Assembly (NCBI GenBank): GCA_916048055.1
Contig: CAJZHL010000010.1
Span: 774,001-838,000 of the forward strand
Length of the DNA: 64,000 nucleotides
Direction: 5' to 3'
Origin: Pedinophyceae sp. YPF-701
Taxonomy: Eukaryota > Chlorophyta > Pedinophyceae
A program made the translations under genes and the position numbers. Of this stretch, positions 1 through 12,660 are shown one piece after another. The notes below the pieces were generated by a model. It made no database searches. It was not told the DNA's origin and worked only from the letters and a program-made list of their open reading frames with translations. The stretch's first letter is position 1. Each line of letters starts with the position of its first letter.

Positions 1-1187
1 CTGCTCTCCGACGCCCGAGCCGTCGACGTCAGCCACGTCGATCAGCAGTTCGCGTCCTGGTTCGCGGGCAACGAGGTCCTCGCCCGCAAGCCGCTCCTGC
101 TCGGGACCCCGATGGACCCACTTTTCCTGGTGCGCGTACCCTCGCGCGCCCGCGGCGGACGCGCCACGCGACGGGCCGGGCCGGGCCACGCGCCGGTGGA
201 GCGCGTGTGCCCGCGCGACGCGCAGGCCACCGCGCGGCGCCCGCGGCCCCGGGCGGCGGGCGCGCTCGAAGTGCTGTGCGTGCTACGCAGCGCGGGCGGC
301 GCGCAGCGGCTCTGGCGGGACGTCGGCACGCGCGCGCGCCCGCACACGGCGGCTTGCACGCGTTTCCCTCACCGCGCAGGCGCTGCAGGCGCTGGACCGG
401 GCGGCGGCGGCGCGGGGAGGCGGCCCCGCTCTCTTTGCGCCACTGGACCAGCTGCTGGAGCAGGGCGCGGGGGGCGGACACGCGGCGCTGCTGCCGCTCG
501 TGCTGCCGCAGGCGCACTACCTGTGCGACAAGAAGGGCGTCGGCGAGGAGGACGTGTTCCGGCTGAGCGAGGACCGCGTGGCCGCGTGGCTGACGTGCAA
601 GGTGCGCGCGGCGGAGCGGGCGCTGCGGGCGAGCCTCGACGCGGAGGTGAGCAAGGCGATGGACGACGCCACGCTGAGGACGTACGCGGCGGGCATCGTC
701 GGGGAGAGCCTCAGCGAGCGGCGCGCGGCGGACCTGCTGCGGATCCTGGGCGTGCAGGCTGCGGCGTCGGGCGAGAACGGCGACAGCATCTACGGTGCGA
801 CACCGCGCGCACGGCACGAGCCGCGCACGCGCGCCGGCGGCCCGCGCGGACACGCCGGGGCGAGCGGGCGCCGCGTTTCGCGACGCAGCGGCCCGAGTGC
901 TGACGCTGCGCCGCCAACCCTCTCGCGCGCGTGGTGGTCGCGTCGCTCCTCGGCCGCGGCCCGGCGCGCGGTTCCACGTCCCGCGCCCTCGTCTCTGCGT
1001 CGCAGGTGCGTTGCACGCGTCCGTGGACCGCGAGGGGGGCAAGTCGCGGAAGGAGATGCAGAAGGAGGCGCAGAAGGCCAAGGCCAAGGCGGACCGGGAG
1101 GAGAAGAAGCGGCAGGAGGCGGCCAAGGTCGCGCGGGAGCACAAGAGCATCACGTCGTTCTTCTCCGCGAAGCCGAAGAGCAAGTGA
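1..1187 (+). CDS. RNASEH2B: Ribonuclease H2 subunit B (3' part, gene runs off the left edge)
   Basis: Non-catalytic subunit of RNase H2, which removes ribonucleotides and RNA-DNA hybrids from nuclear DNA. Modelled exons are <1-129, 380-794 and 1006-1187; phases agree, and the donors are GTGCGC and GTGCGA. Exon 1 carries the family block FASWF...TPMDPLFL and exon 2 the APLDQLL and YLCDKK blocks followed by a helical region. The last exon is Lys-rich and ends with SITSFFSAKPKSK, which fits the C-terminal PCNA-interacting motif (I-x-x-F-F) of animal RNASEH2B. The start codon lies outside the window. The 250 bp first intron is longer than most here and could hide a small exon. Confidence 0.85.
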
Positions 1188-1596
1188 GGCCGTGCGCGTG
1201 TGCCTGGTGGCGTGCGGACGTGGGCGGGGACGGAGCTGCGAGCGGGACGCGCACCCGACGTGCAGCGAGCGAGATGCGGCCTGTGACGGCGAGGCGCACT
1301 TCTGCGTGCGTGCGTGTGGTCAGTCGGTCACTGAGTTGGCGTCATACGGCACCCACCTCGGCGCGCCGTCATGGGTCGTCGCTGGCTCTCACGTGCGCAA
1401 AGTGACCGGGTCGCTTCTTGTTGGCATAGCATGTTTGTTGGCTGAAGAGGACGTGCACCGACCTCGGCTGACCGGCGATACTGGTGAGGGGCAACAGATT
1501 CCTAGCACTGGGCATTCGGGGCGGGGGCGGGCGCGGCGAGTCGCGTTGGGTGATCCACTGCTTGCAAGCGTGTGTTTGTGACGTTCTCCGGCGAGG
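1188..1596. other. Intergenic, RNASEH2B to DBP7
   Basis: About 410 bases between two genes on the same strand. It should hold the 3' end of RNASEH2B and the promoter and leader of the helicase gene. I see no TATA box, repeat or RNA gene. Confidence 0.5.
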
Positions 1597-4500
1597 ATGT
1601 CGGATGACGAGGAGCTGGTGCTGAACCTGGGCGGTGGCGGCAGTCACGGTTCGGCACACGCCCCTAGGAAGGATGCGGTCGACAAATTGGGCCATTGGCA
1701 GCGCAAGAAGGCGAAGCTCAAGAAAGGCAGCAACGACGCGCGGCGCTCGGACAAGTCAGGGGACTTGCCGCAGCGGCACGGCCGCGGCGACTCACTGCGC
1801 AAGGTGCAGGCGGGGTCCGCGGAGAAACGACGCGGGCATGAAAAGCGCGCTGATCGAGAACGGAGGGAGGGGAGGATGAACGATGCAATGGGGCACAAAT
1901 CGACGAAGAACAATGGTCTGGGCGGCGCGGCTGCCCGGCATCCTGGCAGCACAGGGGCGCCACAGCCAGGCCCGGCGACTCCGCAGCACGGCCCTCGGAG
2001 CGACGGAAAGACGGGCCCGAGACGCGCGGCCGCGCACGACGGCGTCACGCCGGGCGGAGCTAGCGTGCGCGCCGCTGTGCCGAAACCCTCAAAGAGGAAA
2101 AAGCAGCCGGTCGTGGCGCCCGTCAGCAACGAAGGCGCGCTCACTCCCCGAACGAGATCCGCAGCCACGCGCGGCGCACGGCTCCGCACCTCAGCGTCGC
2201 GCGGCGCCGTCCCCCTGTTGTTGCAGAGAGCGAGGACGAGTTGGACAAGTTCGTGCTCGACGGGGACGCAGCCGCGTCGATCGCCGCCATGGTCACATCC
2301 ACGCAGGCGCGCGACGCCGCGCTGGAGCAGGCCGCGAACCGCGCGGGGCCGCTCGACGGGCCATCCTCGCACGATGACGATGCCAGTGACTCGGAGGAGG
2401 CGCCTGCGGGCGTGGTGACCTTCGACGACAGCCGGCCCGCTGGTCGCCCGCGCGGTGCCGGTGCGCAGCGCGCGTACCACAGCGAGAGCGAGAGCGACGA
2501 CGACGAGACGCGGGTGCAGGCGCGGCTGGAGAGGGAGGTGGCGGAGGAGGAGGAGCTTGCGGTGCCGGTGGGGCGGGCGGAACGCGGGGGGGCGCGGGGC
2601 GGGGGCGAGAAGAAGGACGCGCGGGCGAAGGCGAAGAAGAAGGACAAACAGGACGGGGAGCCAGGTGAGCGGCGCGAACTCGAGCGGTGCGTTGTGTGGC
2701 GGTTGAGGTTGACTCATGATTCGGGATCAACGCCCTCCCCCGGCCCCACGCGTCTGTGTGCAGCGCTGCGGCGACCTGGCGAGCTCATGCGGGCGGGCGA
2801 CGTCGGGCTGGCCAACGCCGCGGGCATGTTTGGCGACGAGGGGCACGCCCCCGCTGCTGGCGCGTCAGGGCCCTGGGCGCGACTCGGGCTGTCCGGCGCG
2901 CTGTGCAAGCACGTGGAGAGCCTGGGTTTTGAGAAGCCGACCTCGGTGCAGCAGTCTGCGATTCCGCCGATCCTTGCCGGGAGGGACGTCCTGGTCAACG
3001 CGCCCACTGGCTCCGGGAAGACGATGGCCTTCCTGCTGCCCATCGTCCACGAACTGTCGGTGCGTCGGCGTCCCTCGCTCGCTGCCACGGTGCCTGTTCC
3101 GCCCGCAGCACGCACGCGGCTCACTCCCGCCCCCCGAACGGCGCGCAGATGCAAGAGCCGCGCATTTCGAGACGGGAGGGGACGCACGCGATCTGCATCG
3201 CGCCGACACGGGAGCTGGTGATGCAGATCCACGACGTGCTCGCCATGCTCTTGCGCCGCTTCCACTGGCTCGTGGGCGGCTGCGTGTTGGGCGGCGAGAA
3301 CCGCAACAGGGAGAAGGCGCGCCTCAGGTGCCCGGACACCCCTCCCCGCCGCGCTCCGGCGGTCCCGCACGCCCGCGGATGCGTGTCGCATTCGTGTAGA
3401 CGTCGTAAGGCGTCTCGAGGTGGCGCGCGCGCCGGGTCTGACATGCATGAGGCTGGTGTTGTGTTTGTCGCAGGAAGGGCGTCACGATCCTCGTGGCATC
3501 TCCAGGACGCCTGCTGGACCACCTCGAACTCACGTCGAGCATGCTCACGGACGAGCTGCGCTGGTTGGTGCTGGACGAGGGCGACCGGCTGCTCGACCTT
3601 GGGTTTGCGGAGAAACTCCGGCGGATCGTGGTGCTGCTGGACGAGCGGGTGGCGAAAAAGGAGGGCAGCCGGTGCGTGACGATCGCCATAGGGGAGCCGG
3701 CTGTGCGTCGCTTGCCTGGCGCTCTCTATTCCGCACCGTCTGCCAACGATTGCGGTTTGCGTCACGTGCAAACGTCCGACGTGTCGGCACCGCGCCGCAG
3801 GTACCAGCGCGTGCTGCTCTCGGCCACACTGCACGAGCACTTGTCTTCCCTCGCGGACATGTCGCTGCACAAGCCTGTCGCGGTCGGGTTCAAACTCGAG
3901 GGTTCCAGTGGCGGGGCGCTGAAAGTAGTGGCAGCGACGGAGCCGCGGAAACTCGAGGACGAGCAGGGGCGAGCCGAGGTGCAGCCCCGGGGCGAGCGTC
4001 GCGGCCTCGACAGCACGAGCTTGTTCATGCAAGTGGGCGCTACAACAGAAGCAGCCCCCGGCGGAGAGCCTCCAGCCGCGGCTCCCCAGGCCGACGTGGA
4101 GACCCCGTCTAAGCAGCGCAAGCAGAGGGACGATGGCGGGGGGCAGGAGTACCGCATTCCGAAGCAGCTGCAGCAGAAGTTCCTGGAGGTGCCGTCCAAG
4201 CTGCGCATGCCGGCGCTCGTGGGTCTGCTGCGGTCGCAGTGGTCCGGCGGGCAGTCGAAGAAGAAGATCGTGGTGTTCGTGTCGAGCTGCGACGGGGTGG
4301 AGTTCCTGCACGCGGTGCTCGCGCGAGTGTACGGGGCCGCTGTGCAAGCCGTGCAGAGGAAACGGACGGGGGGCGCGCAGGACGACGACGATGAAGCCGA
4401 GGAGATGGGCATCGATGACTTCGATGTCGACGACGAGAACCGCGACCACGTCAAGGCCATGCTGCAGCGGGGAAAGAAACGGAAGCGTGATCAGGACTCC

Positions 4501-5569
4501 TCCAAAGCAGCAGGCAACGTGCCGACGCTCCTGCCGCCCAACGTGCCCCTCCTGAAGCTCCACGGCAACATGCCGCAGGGGCAGCGGACGAACGTGTTTT
4601 TCAAATTCGTCCGCGCCCCGTTCGGGGTGTTGATCTGCACGGACGTGGCTGCGCGCGGCCTGGACTTCCCAGCGGTCTCAGGCATCGTGCAGTACGACCC
4701 GCCCGGCGAACCACAAGAGTATGTCCACCGGGTCGGACGAACAGCGAGGTACGCGGCAGAGACGCTTTCGTGCGGCGCGTCGCAACAGCAATCATTTCCC
4801 GTTTGCCGACCAGCGTCCCCCCCGTGCTGCAGAATGGGCCAAGCCGGGGAGGCGTTCATGATACTCCAGCCGAGCGAGCTGGACTACACGTCACTCCTGG
4901 AGGAGCGCGGGGTCACGTTGCAGCGGCAGTCAGTGTCTTCGATCCTCAAACACCTCCCCAAAGAACTCCTCGACGACCGGATGCGTGCCCGGAAGAAGGT
5001 CCGCGGTCACACACATCGGCGCTCACCTTGCACAGCTGCGTCTGCGCCGCGTCGCTCACCCTGCCCAGACACGCCCTCCTGCAGGTCAAGGGAAGCACCA
5101 AAGGCGGGGGTGTGCCGCAGGACCAGTACATGGCGGCTGCACTCTTGATGTCACACATCACAGACGAGATCGCGAAGGACCACGACCTGCACCGCCTGGC
5201 GCAGGCGGCCTTCCGCAGCTACGTCAAAGCATACGCAGTCCATCCCGCGAGCGTCCGCCACATCTTCCACGTCAAGCACCTCCACCTGGGCCACGTCGCT
5301 CACTCGTTCGGCTTGAAGGTGCGGCGCGTCCCCCCCGCCGCAAATGGCGACGCGCTGCAACCCTGCGCCTGTGGCACATGACGTTGCTGAGAATCTGATC
5401 GAGGTGGCGACCCCCGATTGCGACGCAGGACAACCCGACGTTGGTCGGGCAGTCTCTGACGAAGGAGCAAGCGAAGAAACGCAAGAAGCTCGAGGCGGTG
5501 GCGAAGAAGCGCAAGACGCTGTCGCGCGCGCGGCGCATCGAGGCCTTGGAAGCCCAGGGGAAGCAGTGA
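1597..5569 (+). CDS. DBP7: DEAD-box RNA helicase, Dbp7/DDX31 family
   Basis: ATP-dependent RNA helicase of the nucleolus, acting in early 60S ribosomal subunit assembly. It starts MSDDEELVLNLGG, as members of this family do, with a long basic/acidic tail before the core. Exons with matching phases: ...-2664, 2764-3059, 3149-3327, 3474-3671, 3801-4748, 4833-4998, 5085-5318, 5429-5569; one further intron near 2120-2230 is not fixed. Visible motifs: Q-motif region (KPTSVQQSAIPPI), Walker A (PTGSGKT), PTREL, SPGR, DEGD, SAT, the ARGLDFP region and HRVGRTAR. The C-terminus is Lys-rich (KKRKK). Motif II reads DEGD rather than DEAD; I recall a Gly in yeast Dbp7 too, so this may be a family trait. 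A 130-residue insert separates the two RecA lobes. Confidence 0.88.
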
Positions 5570-5801
5570 CGGTCCGCGCGTGCTCGTGGACGGAGCCAGG
5601 GACGCGGAGAAAGCTAGCTTAGCGAAGCAAGGCTCGCCCGCAACGTGCCAGGAGGTGCTGTCAAGCAATTCAGCTCTCGCGAACGTTGCGGGACCTCCTG
5701 CCCCGCCGCTTCGTTCAAACGAACGTGCTGTGAAGCGACGGTGCTGACCGCCAGGGGCTCACAGCTATCGTCCGCGCGGGACCTCGCCAACGACCCCGCC
5801 C

Positions 5802-8800
5802 CTAGTCCAGCTTGCGCATTTGGTACTCGGGGATCTGCGCGCCGCTCTCCTCCTGCCGGCCGAGGAGGAGCAGCGCGACGGAGCTCGCGATGAGCGGCAG
5901 CGCCACGGCCCACTTCAGGAGGCGGTAGAAGTGCACGTGGAAGGACACGCTGAACTCGTCGCGGTACGTCATGCCCGCCTCGTCCGTCATCGTGACCGCG
6001 ACGACGGCGGTCGACCGGCTCCGCGGCGTCAGCAGCGACAGGCTGTACGTCCCGGGCGCGCTGAACGTCTCCGTGACGCCCACGATCGGCGACGCGCCCA
6101 TGTTCATCTCCACCATGCTCACGCCCTCCAGCATCACCGTGACCGAGTACGGACCGCGCGCCTTGCCGCCCGCCGGCCGGTCGTCGCGGATCTCGATCTC
6201 GACGCGGAAGTCCTGCCCCCGCACGTCGCGGAACGTGCGCGAGCCCTGCGTGGCGGACACCCCCACCCAACCCTCACGGGCCACCAGGCCGTTGCTGGCC
6301 AGAGTCTGGCTCGTCCAGGAGCGGAGGGGGCGGAACGGCGTGCGCGTGCCGAAGCAGTACAGGTTCCCGTTCATCGTGGACACGATCAGGTCCATCATGC
6401 CGTCGTTGTCCACGTCGTCCGCCAGCACCATCGAATACGACGCCTCACCTATGTCGACCAACTCCACGCACTCGCTCGCTGCGTAGCCATCGTGGAGAGA
6501 GACGTGGTTGAGGGGGCCTGCGCGTGCAGCGGGCAGCAGGTCACGCACTGTTGAGGTGAGGCTCGCCTGGGTTGACGACGTGCAGGTAGCCGTCGAAGGA
6601 CGGGAAAATGACGCTCATCGTGGCCTTTCGATGTGACGCACGCAGCGCGCGCTCGGTGCTTCGCTCCGTCACCACGCTCCCCAGGCCCGGCAGCCTTGTG
6701 TCGGCCATGCGCATCAGCAGCGGTACCGCCATGATGCGGTCCCCCGCGGCGTACGGGAATCCGTCCAGATCTGCAGCAGGAGGGAATCAAAGGGGTCCGC
6801 GGAAGCCATGCAAACTGGCAGACCAGGGGCGACGCGTGCGGCACCACCCACCTGAGCCGTCCTTTCCGCGCAGCGCAAACAGGCGCCCGGACGCACTCCC
6901 GAGCACGACGTCCAGCTGTCCGTCGCCGTCGACGTCCCCGCCGACGGCACCCTGCATGAACGCCGTGCCGAAGTGCCGGTCCCACAGCACCGCCCCACTG
7001 GCAGCGAAACACACCACGCTGCCCTGCGCGTCGGCAACGAGGATCTCGAGCGCGCCGTCGCCGTTCAAGTCGGCCACCAGCGCCTGCCCCTGCACCTGCC
7101 CGATCAGCTGCGGCCACCCCGCCTTCGATTCGCCGTTGCGGTCCAGGACGTGCACGTGGCCGCTGCCCGTCCCGAGGACGACCTCCGGGGCGCCGTCGCC
7201 GTCCACATCAGCGACGACGGGCGTCGCGTAGACGTACGACGCGTACTTGGTGTCCTCGGTGGTCAGGTCCAGGTGGGCGTGCCACAGGGTGTGGCGCGTG
7301 CGCATGCTGATGGCCACTACTGCGGACGCGATGTACTTGCTGATGTCGGTCCCCGCAGGTATCCTCCACTTGTTTCGCTGCTTGGAATAGTAGTCCCTGT
7401 CGAAGAAGTGCGACACCTGCGAACATTCCACGCCAGGCGCTGGCTCACGTGCGGCTACCGAGCAAGTGAATGCCATCCACGCACCGCACACGCTCGCGGC
7501 GTCGCGACAGGGCGGCAGGACAACCAGCGCACCGGCACAATCAGCTCCTCGATGCCGTCCCCGTTCAGGTCGTGCAGCGCGGGGGTCGCCAGGACGTGCG
7601 AGTCGACGTTGACAAACGGCGACGGTGCGGGCGTTGGTGCCCCGTCCTGCCGCATCCCCAGGTCCTCGTGCGCGCGCTCGGCTGCGAGGTCAGCGTCCTC
7701 GTCGTCCCCGCGCCGCGGCCCCCTGTCCACCATGTCCCAGTCATCCATCGCGGCTTTGATCGCGGGGTGCACCGGAATGTCTCCCTCGCCGGCGGCTGCG
7801 TCGACGTCGCCGGGAACACGAAACGATGGCCAGACTGCGTCGTCGCGTGCGCAGACGCGTGGGCGGCGCGCACGGGCATGTGGTGTGTCGCGCGTTGAGC
7901 GAAGTACTGGGGTACGCACCGGCCATTCTGTCCGCGACGCCCATCTCCTGACGCTTCTCAGCAGCCGCGGCCTCCTCTTCCTCCCGCGCAAACTCGTCGG
8001 CCTGCACACCCGCGGCAGCCGCGGCGCCTGCCGACCGCTTCATCGCATCCTGGCGCCCCAGGACCCTAGCCGCGGGAGTGGGCTCGGGCGCAGTGGTTGG
8101 CGCCGCCGCGGCCCTTACTCCCGCATCGGCGGCCGCTGCTGCTGTCCTCGCCGGCGCTGGCGTGGCCGCCGCAGGTTTGGCGGCCTGCGTCACTGCTTGC
8201 TGCGCCTGCTGCGTTGGCTGCGCTCCCTGCGGCATCTGTCGCGTTGGCTGCGCTCCCTGCGGCGTCTGCTGCGTTGGCTGCGCTCCCTGCGGCACCTGTC
8301 GCGTTGGCTGCGCTCCCTTCGGAGCCTGCTGCGTTGGCTGCGCTCCCTGCGGCATCTGTCGCGTTGGCTGCGCTGCCTGCGGCGCCCGCTGCGTTGGCTG
8401 CGCGCCCTGCGGCGGCCGAGGCGTCGCCGTGACCCCCTGCGGCACTTGCTGCGCAGTTGGTGCCACGTTTGTTGTTGCCGCCGCTGCGGCTTCCGTCTCG
8501 TCCCCACAGCCCGAGCCATCGAGAGCGCATCCATCGTCATCCTCGTCTGCATCCTCGTAGTGCTTGAGCCCCTCTTTCGTCGACCCGTCGTGGTCGTCGA
8601 TGAGCACGCCGCCCGCCACCTCCTCCTCCTCCTCGCCCCGCACCTCGCCGTCCTCGACGTCCATCGCGTCAAGCGGCTCCTCCACGACCTCCTGCAGCCT
8701 GCGCCCGCGGCCGGGCGGCCGGCCCGCTGGTGGAGGCGCACGCGCGGCCGGGGCGAGCGTGGCGCCGCGCACAGGGTCCGGCGCGAGATCCTGCCACCAC

Positions 8801-9991
8801 AGGCGGTCGACCTTGAGCCGGGGCAGGTAGATCGTGTACCCGTACATCCGGTCCCCGGTGTCCTGCGCGCAGGGAGCCACGACGCGCCTTCTGGGCCGGT
8901 GCAGGACCGCTTGCAGGCGGGTGGACACGCACCGCGCAGGTGTGCGTCTCGCGGCGGTGGGGGCCGGGCGCTGTGCGCCGCGCACCTTGACGAAGCTGAT
9001 CTCGCCGTCGTACGTTCCGATCAGGATGTCTTTCACGCCGTCGAAGTCGATGTCGAACAGCAGGGGGGAGGAGTGAGAGGTCCCGGTCTGCCACTCGTAC
9101 TTGGCCGGGAACCCTGCGGACGGCCCGAACAGGCGACGGTGAGGGGTGCGCGCAGCGTGCATTTTTGGCCCGGGAGCGCGTGCCGTTGCCTCTGTGTCGC
9201 CCGCTGCACGTGTTGTTTGTGGGCAACTGGCGGCGGGCGCGCGTGCACGTTGGATGTGCGCACACCTGGTGGTCGCGACCCGTCCCGGCCGTCCACGACC
9301 TCGACGTATTTGACGAACGTGTTGGCGACGACGTCCTTCGTTCCGTCGCCGAACAGGTCGGTGATGAGCGGCGTGGTGTACACCGAGGACGACAGCTCCG
9401 TCATCCACTTGAGCTGCAGCTGCGGGTTGTCGCAGCGGTCCGACATCAGCTTGGACGCGCTGCGGGGCCGAAAGGAGGAGGGGGCTCGACGTTGGGTGTT
9501 GTGTGGGCGGCTCTGAGTGGGCGGCATTGGGCTGGTCGCGCACGAACTGCAGGAGCCATGATCCAGGGGGGCTGCACGCTGTATCACTGAACGAATGTAG
9601 GTGGTCAACGTCGAGCAGCTGTTTCTGCGAGCGCCGCGCTTGGCCGTGCTCCAGAGGGCGCGAGAGCTCCGGCAAGGTGGCTGAGCTCCGGTCGCACCTT
9701 GGTCGAGCGCCCGCATCCGCGTCCCGCTGAAGGAACTTGTTTCGTGATGTATCAACATTGCTATCCGCGGCAATCGGCTTCGATATCTGCAGGAACACTC
9801 GGTGCGCAAGAGCAGCTGGTTGCCCAACTGGGCATCCGATGCCCCCAGTGATGCGAGCCGGTTGACTCTTCCGGCGGTCTTTGCACGAACGATTGCGTGG
9901 TAACTGAAGGTACCTGGCCGCCAGCTTGACGCGCGAATATCAGCAACAACAGCGCGAGCCAGCCGCCGAGACGATGTCCCAGGAGCAACAT
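5802..9991 (-). CDS. DEX1: DEX1-like FG-GAP repeat membrane protein
   Basis: Homologue of plant DEFECTIVE IN EXINE FORMATION 1, a membrane protein of the secretory pathway with integrin-alpha-like calcium-binding FG-GAP repeats. Exons (5' to 3'): 9914-9991, 9266-9459, 8986-9113, 7920-8862, 7533-7834, 6852-7416, 6549-6770, 5802-6517. All junctions agree in phase except exon 1 to exon 2, so a short exon may be missing there. The first exon is a signal peptide (MLLLGHRLGGWLALLLLIFA). D-x-D-x-D-G blocks such as DIDFDGVKD, DLNGDGIEE, DVDGDGAPE and DVDNDGMMD mark the repeats. A beta-rich domain follows, then one C-terminal membrane helix and a short tail. The large exon carries an Asp/Glu-rich and repeat-rich insert absent from plant DEX1. 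One modelled intron is only 31 bases. Confidence 0.85.
8211..8420 (-). repeat. Tandem array, 30 bp unit, seven copies, inside DEX1
   Basis: Seven head-to-tail copies of a 30-base unit, in frame with the minus-strand gene, encode a ten-residue repeat QPT(Q/R)Qx PQGA, with x = M, V, T or A. Copies differ mostly at the x and Q/R positions and in one Lys. The period of three codons times ten keeps the frame when copy number changes. Confidence 0.92.
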
Positions 9992-10643
9992 CGCTCCACC
10001 CCGGCCCTGCCGCACGCCACGCTGCACCACTACGACGGACTGCGATGTCCTTCCTACGAGGAGTCAGCACGCCGTGCCATGGAGCTCCAAGTCTCCACTA
10101 CCGAGTCGTGCTAGGCCTACCCTCCAGTTCTCATGTTCACGCTCGTGGGCCACGCCGCTGCACACGTCTACCTCAACACGACGATCCCTGCTGAGCTACC
10201 CACACGCGCAGTGCTCGCGCTGACGCGCGCACGCAACCCTTCGCACCGGCGGCCCCTGCAACACATGTCGTCGCAACACCCCCCCACAAGTCCCCCCGCG
10301 CCCATGCGGCTCGACGGTCGGAAGGACTGCCGCGGGGTCCCGGCCCCCCCCGCGCTCGCTGCCGCTTCGGGGGCTGGCGCGGCGCTCATCGCGTGGCGCG
10401 AACCGCCCGACAGGCTGGCACACAAAGTATTAATTGACACGGGGGCGCCGCCGCACGGGCGCGAGCGGCGGCTGCGTTGCGCGTGGGTCACAGCTGCGGC
10501 TGGTCCCACTATGTGCCCGCGTGCGCGGCGGCACGTGCCACCCCGGCCCCCTGGTCATAGACGGAGACGCCTCCGCCGATATCCCCCGGCGCTTGACCGC
10601 CCAGCGCCGCCGAAGGTCCGCAGAAATATGCCATGCCGCACGA
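9992..10643. other. Intergenic, DEX1 promoter side and eIF4E 3' side
   Basis: About 650 bases between two minus-strand genes. It must hold the DEX1 promoter and the eIF4E 3' UTR. I see no conserved protein, repeat or RNA gene. Confidence 0.45.
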
Positions 10644-12350
10644 TCAAGTCATGTACACGTCCCTGCAGCGACGCGGCCAAACACGCGCTCAGGAAGAGCG
10701 GTTTGCACAGTGCCGAGGGCGCCTGCTCGCGTGTCGCACGGAAGCAGCGGAGCGGGGCGGGGGGGCCGGCGGCGCGGGCTGCAGTCGGGCGACGCTGCGC
10801 GCGCGGGGGAGCGTTGCGAGCGGCACGTGTGCGCGGTGTTGCTGTGTTGGTGTGGGGCGCACCGGCGCATGTTGTTCATCTCGTCCGCGAAGAACTGGTA
10901 GGTGACGCGGTCGTTGTCGCCCAGCTGCAGCGTCTCCTTGAACTGCATGCCGATCTTCGTCTGCACCTCCTCGTTCGTCTCCAGCTTGGTCCACAAGCAG
11001 AGCTGCACAGCAGCAGGGGCCCGAGGTGCGGCCGTCAGCGCAACACGCGCGCGCCGCGCACACGAGACGTGAGAGGGTGGTAGCGGCTCGCGTCCGCGCG
11101 CCCGTGGCGGCGGCGGCGAGCCGGGACCGGCCGCGGCCAGCGGGGCGAGCCACCTTGGCTGCTAGCAGCGGTGCCGGAGAGCTGGCAGGCAGTGCTCTGG
11201 GCGCCCCGGATATCGCGGTGTGCGGCCACCGAGCGAAACATCGTGCGCGAGCGGCGGGGCGCCCGCATAGGCCGGGGCGCCGCGGTGGGAGGCGCATGAG
11301 AGTGTGGCACCGGGCGTCCCGCGTGGTGCCGCGCCGGGGACGGCGCCGCGGCGGCGGTCCGGCGTCCCGCCTGGGCCGCGGTGCACGCCCTGTCGAATGT
11401 TGGGCCGCGGGCGGGCGAAGCACGCCGTTGTGGGGGCCACCAGGGGGAGCCGTCACCTTGCACTGCTTCGGACGGATCGAAACCACCGCGCCCGCGATCT
11501 CCTCCGTGTCGTTGAACTGCTCGCCAATTAGAGCAAGCACGGTGTTGAGCCAGTGCTCGTCGAGCATGGTCTTGCTCTTCACCACGAACGTCCACTTCCC
11601 GCCATGCTGCTCGTCGCCGTTCTTGAACTCCGGGTCCTCCCACTTCGGCTGAATACCTTCCTTGAAAAGGTGGATGTCCGCACGGCCGCCGAGCTGGCTC
11701 GGCTGCACGATGTTGTTGTACAGGCTGCGAAAAGGAGGTCGAAAGCAGCATCGAGTCGGGCCAGCGCCGACGACAGGCGTCGCGGCGGGGCGAGGCGCCG
11801 CTGGCAGGCGCGAATGAAAAGGAGCTTCCGCCCCGGACCGTCCGCGACACGCGAGACGGGCTGTGGCGCGTCCCGGAAGGCGCTTGCTGCGGCGCAAGCG
11901 GCAATGGCGCCCCGTGCGCACTGTGCGTTGCGTGCGACCCTCGGATCGCGCGCGCAACGCGTGGCGCATTTCGCGCAGGCAGGGATCGTGGGCGCTTGTG
12001 TGCCTGGACCGGGCCGCACGAGCGCGCAAACGCAAAGTTCTGTGCCGAAGCGCAGCCTCCTGATGCGCCGCGTCCACGGGGTATATCGCGACGCTGCCGC
12101 CCGGGAGGCGATCCACGCACGGCGGGGGCCCGCGAGGGTGCGCGGCCGCTGCTGCGCTGCGGCCCACGCGCCGCCAGAGGCCGTTCCGTTGCCGGGCAGC
12201 GCACCACCAAAAGTCCTCCACCGTGCGGAAGCTGTAGACCGGCTTCAGCGTGCTCCCCCACTCGTTCGCGCCCTTCCTGCCCCCCTGGTTCTGGTCGTCG
12301 AACCACAGCGTCCACGCCCGCTCCAGGTTGTGCTTGCCACCCTCCGCCAT
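10644..12350 (-). CDS. EIF4E: Translation initiation factor eIF4E
   Basis: Binds the 5' cap of mRNA and recruits eIF4G to start translation. Exons: 12205-12350, 11457-11724, 10863-11002 and a proposed 19-base terminal exon 10644-10662, all in agreeing phase, giving about 190 residues, the usual size. The conserved core is visible: [15 protein letters not shown], the WEDPEF block with the cap-stacking Trp, [23 protein letters not shown] and LWTK. The start at 12350 leaves almost no N-terminal tail before the fold. The last exon (ending RDVYMT) is inferred only from phase and an acceptor, so the exact C-terminus is uncertain. Divergent from the J-protein gene across 310 bases. Confidence 0.9.
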
Positions 12351-12660
12351 CGTTGCAACCTATGCCCGCACGCGCACCAAAGCCGATCCGATGGCAGAAG
12401 CACGCTCACCGCTAGCACGCAAGTGCCAGCCACCAGCGGGGCGCGGTGCCGACGTCGGGGGCGCCCGTCCGGCGCTCGCGGGCTCGCTTGACGCCCCCCC
12501 TCGCCAACGAATACACCCCACGCGGGCACTGGGGATCGAAGGGCGCGAGCCGCGGACGTCCGCCGCGCACACCTATCGCAGGGAGCGCGTGGCCGGCGGG
12601 AGCAGGCGTGGACGGCGGCGCCCAGGGGCCACCGAGACGTTGCAGTGTCCGGACACCATC
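12351..12660. other. Shared divergent promoter region, eIF4E and J-protein
   Basis: 310 bases between two divergent start codons. GC-rich, no TATA box or clear motif seen. Confidence 0.4.

Noticed and set aside
130-379. An additional RNASEH2B exon inside the first intron
   Set aside because: The flanking exons already join in phase with family similarity on both sides; the internal frame has no recognisable block.
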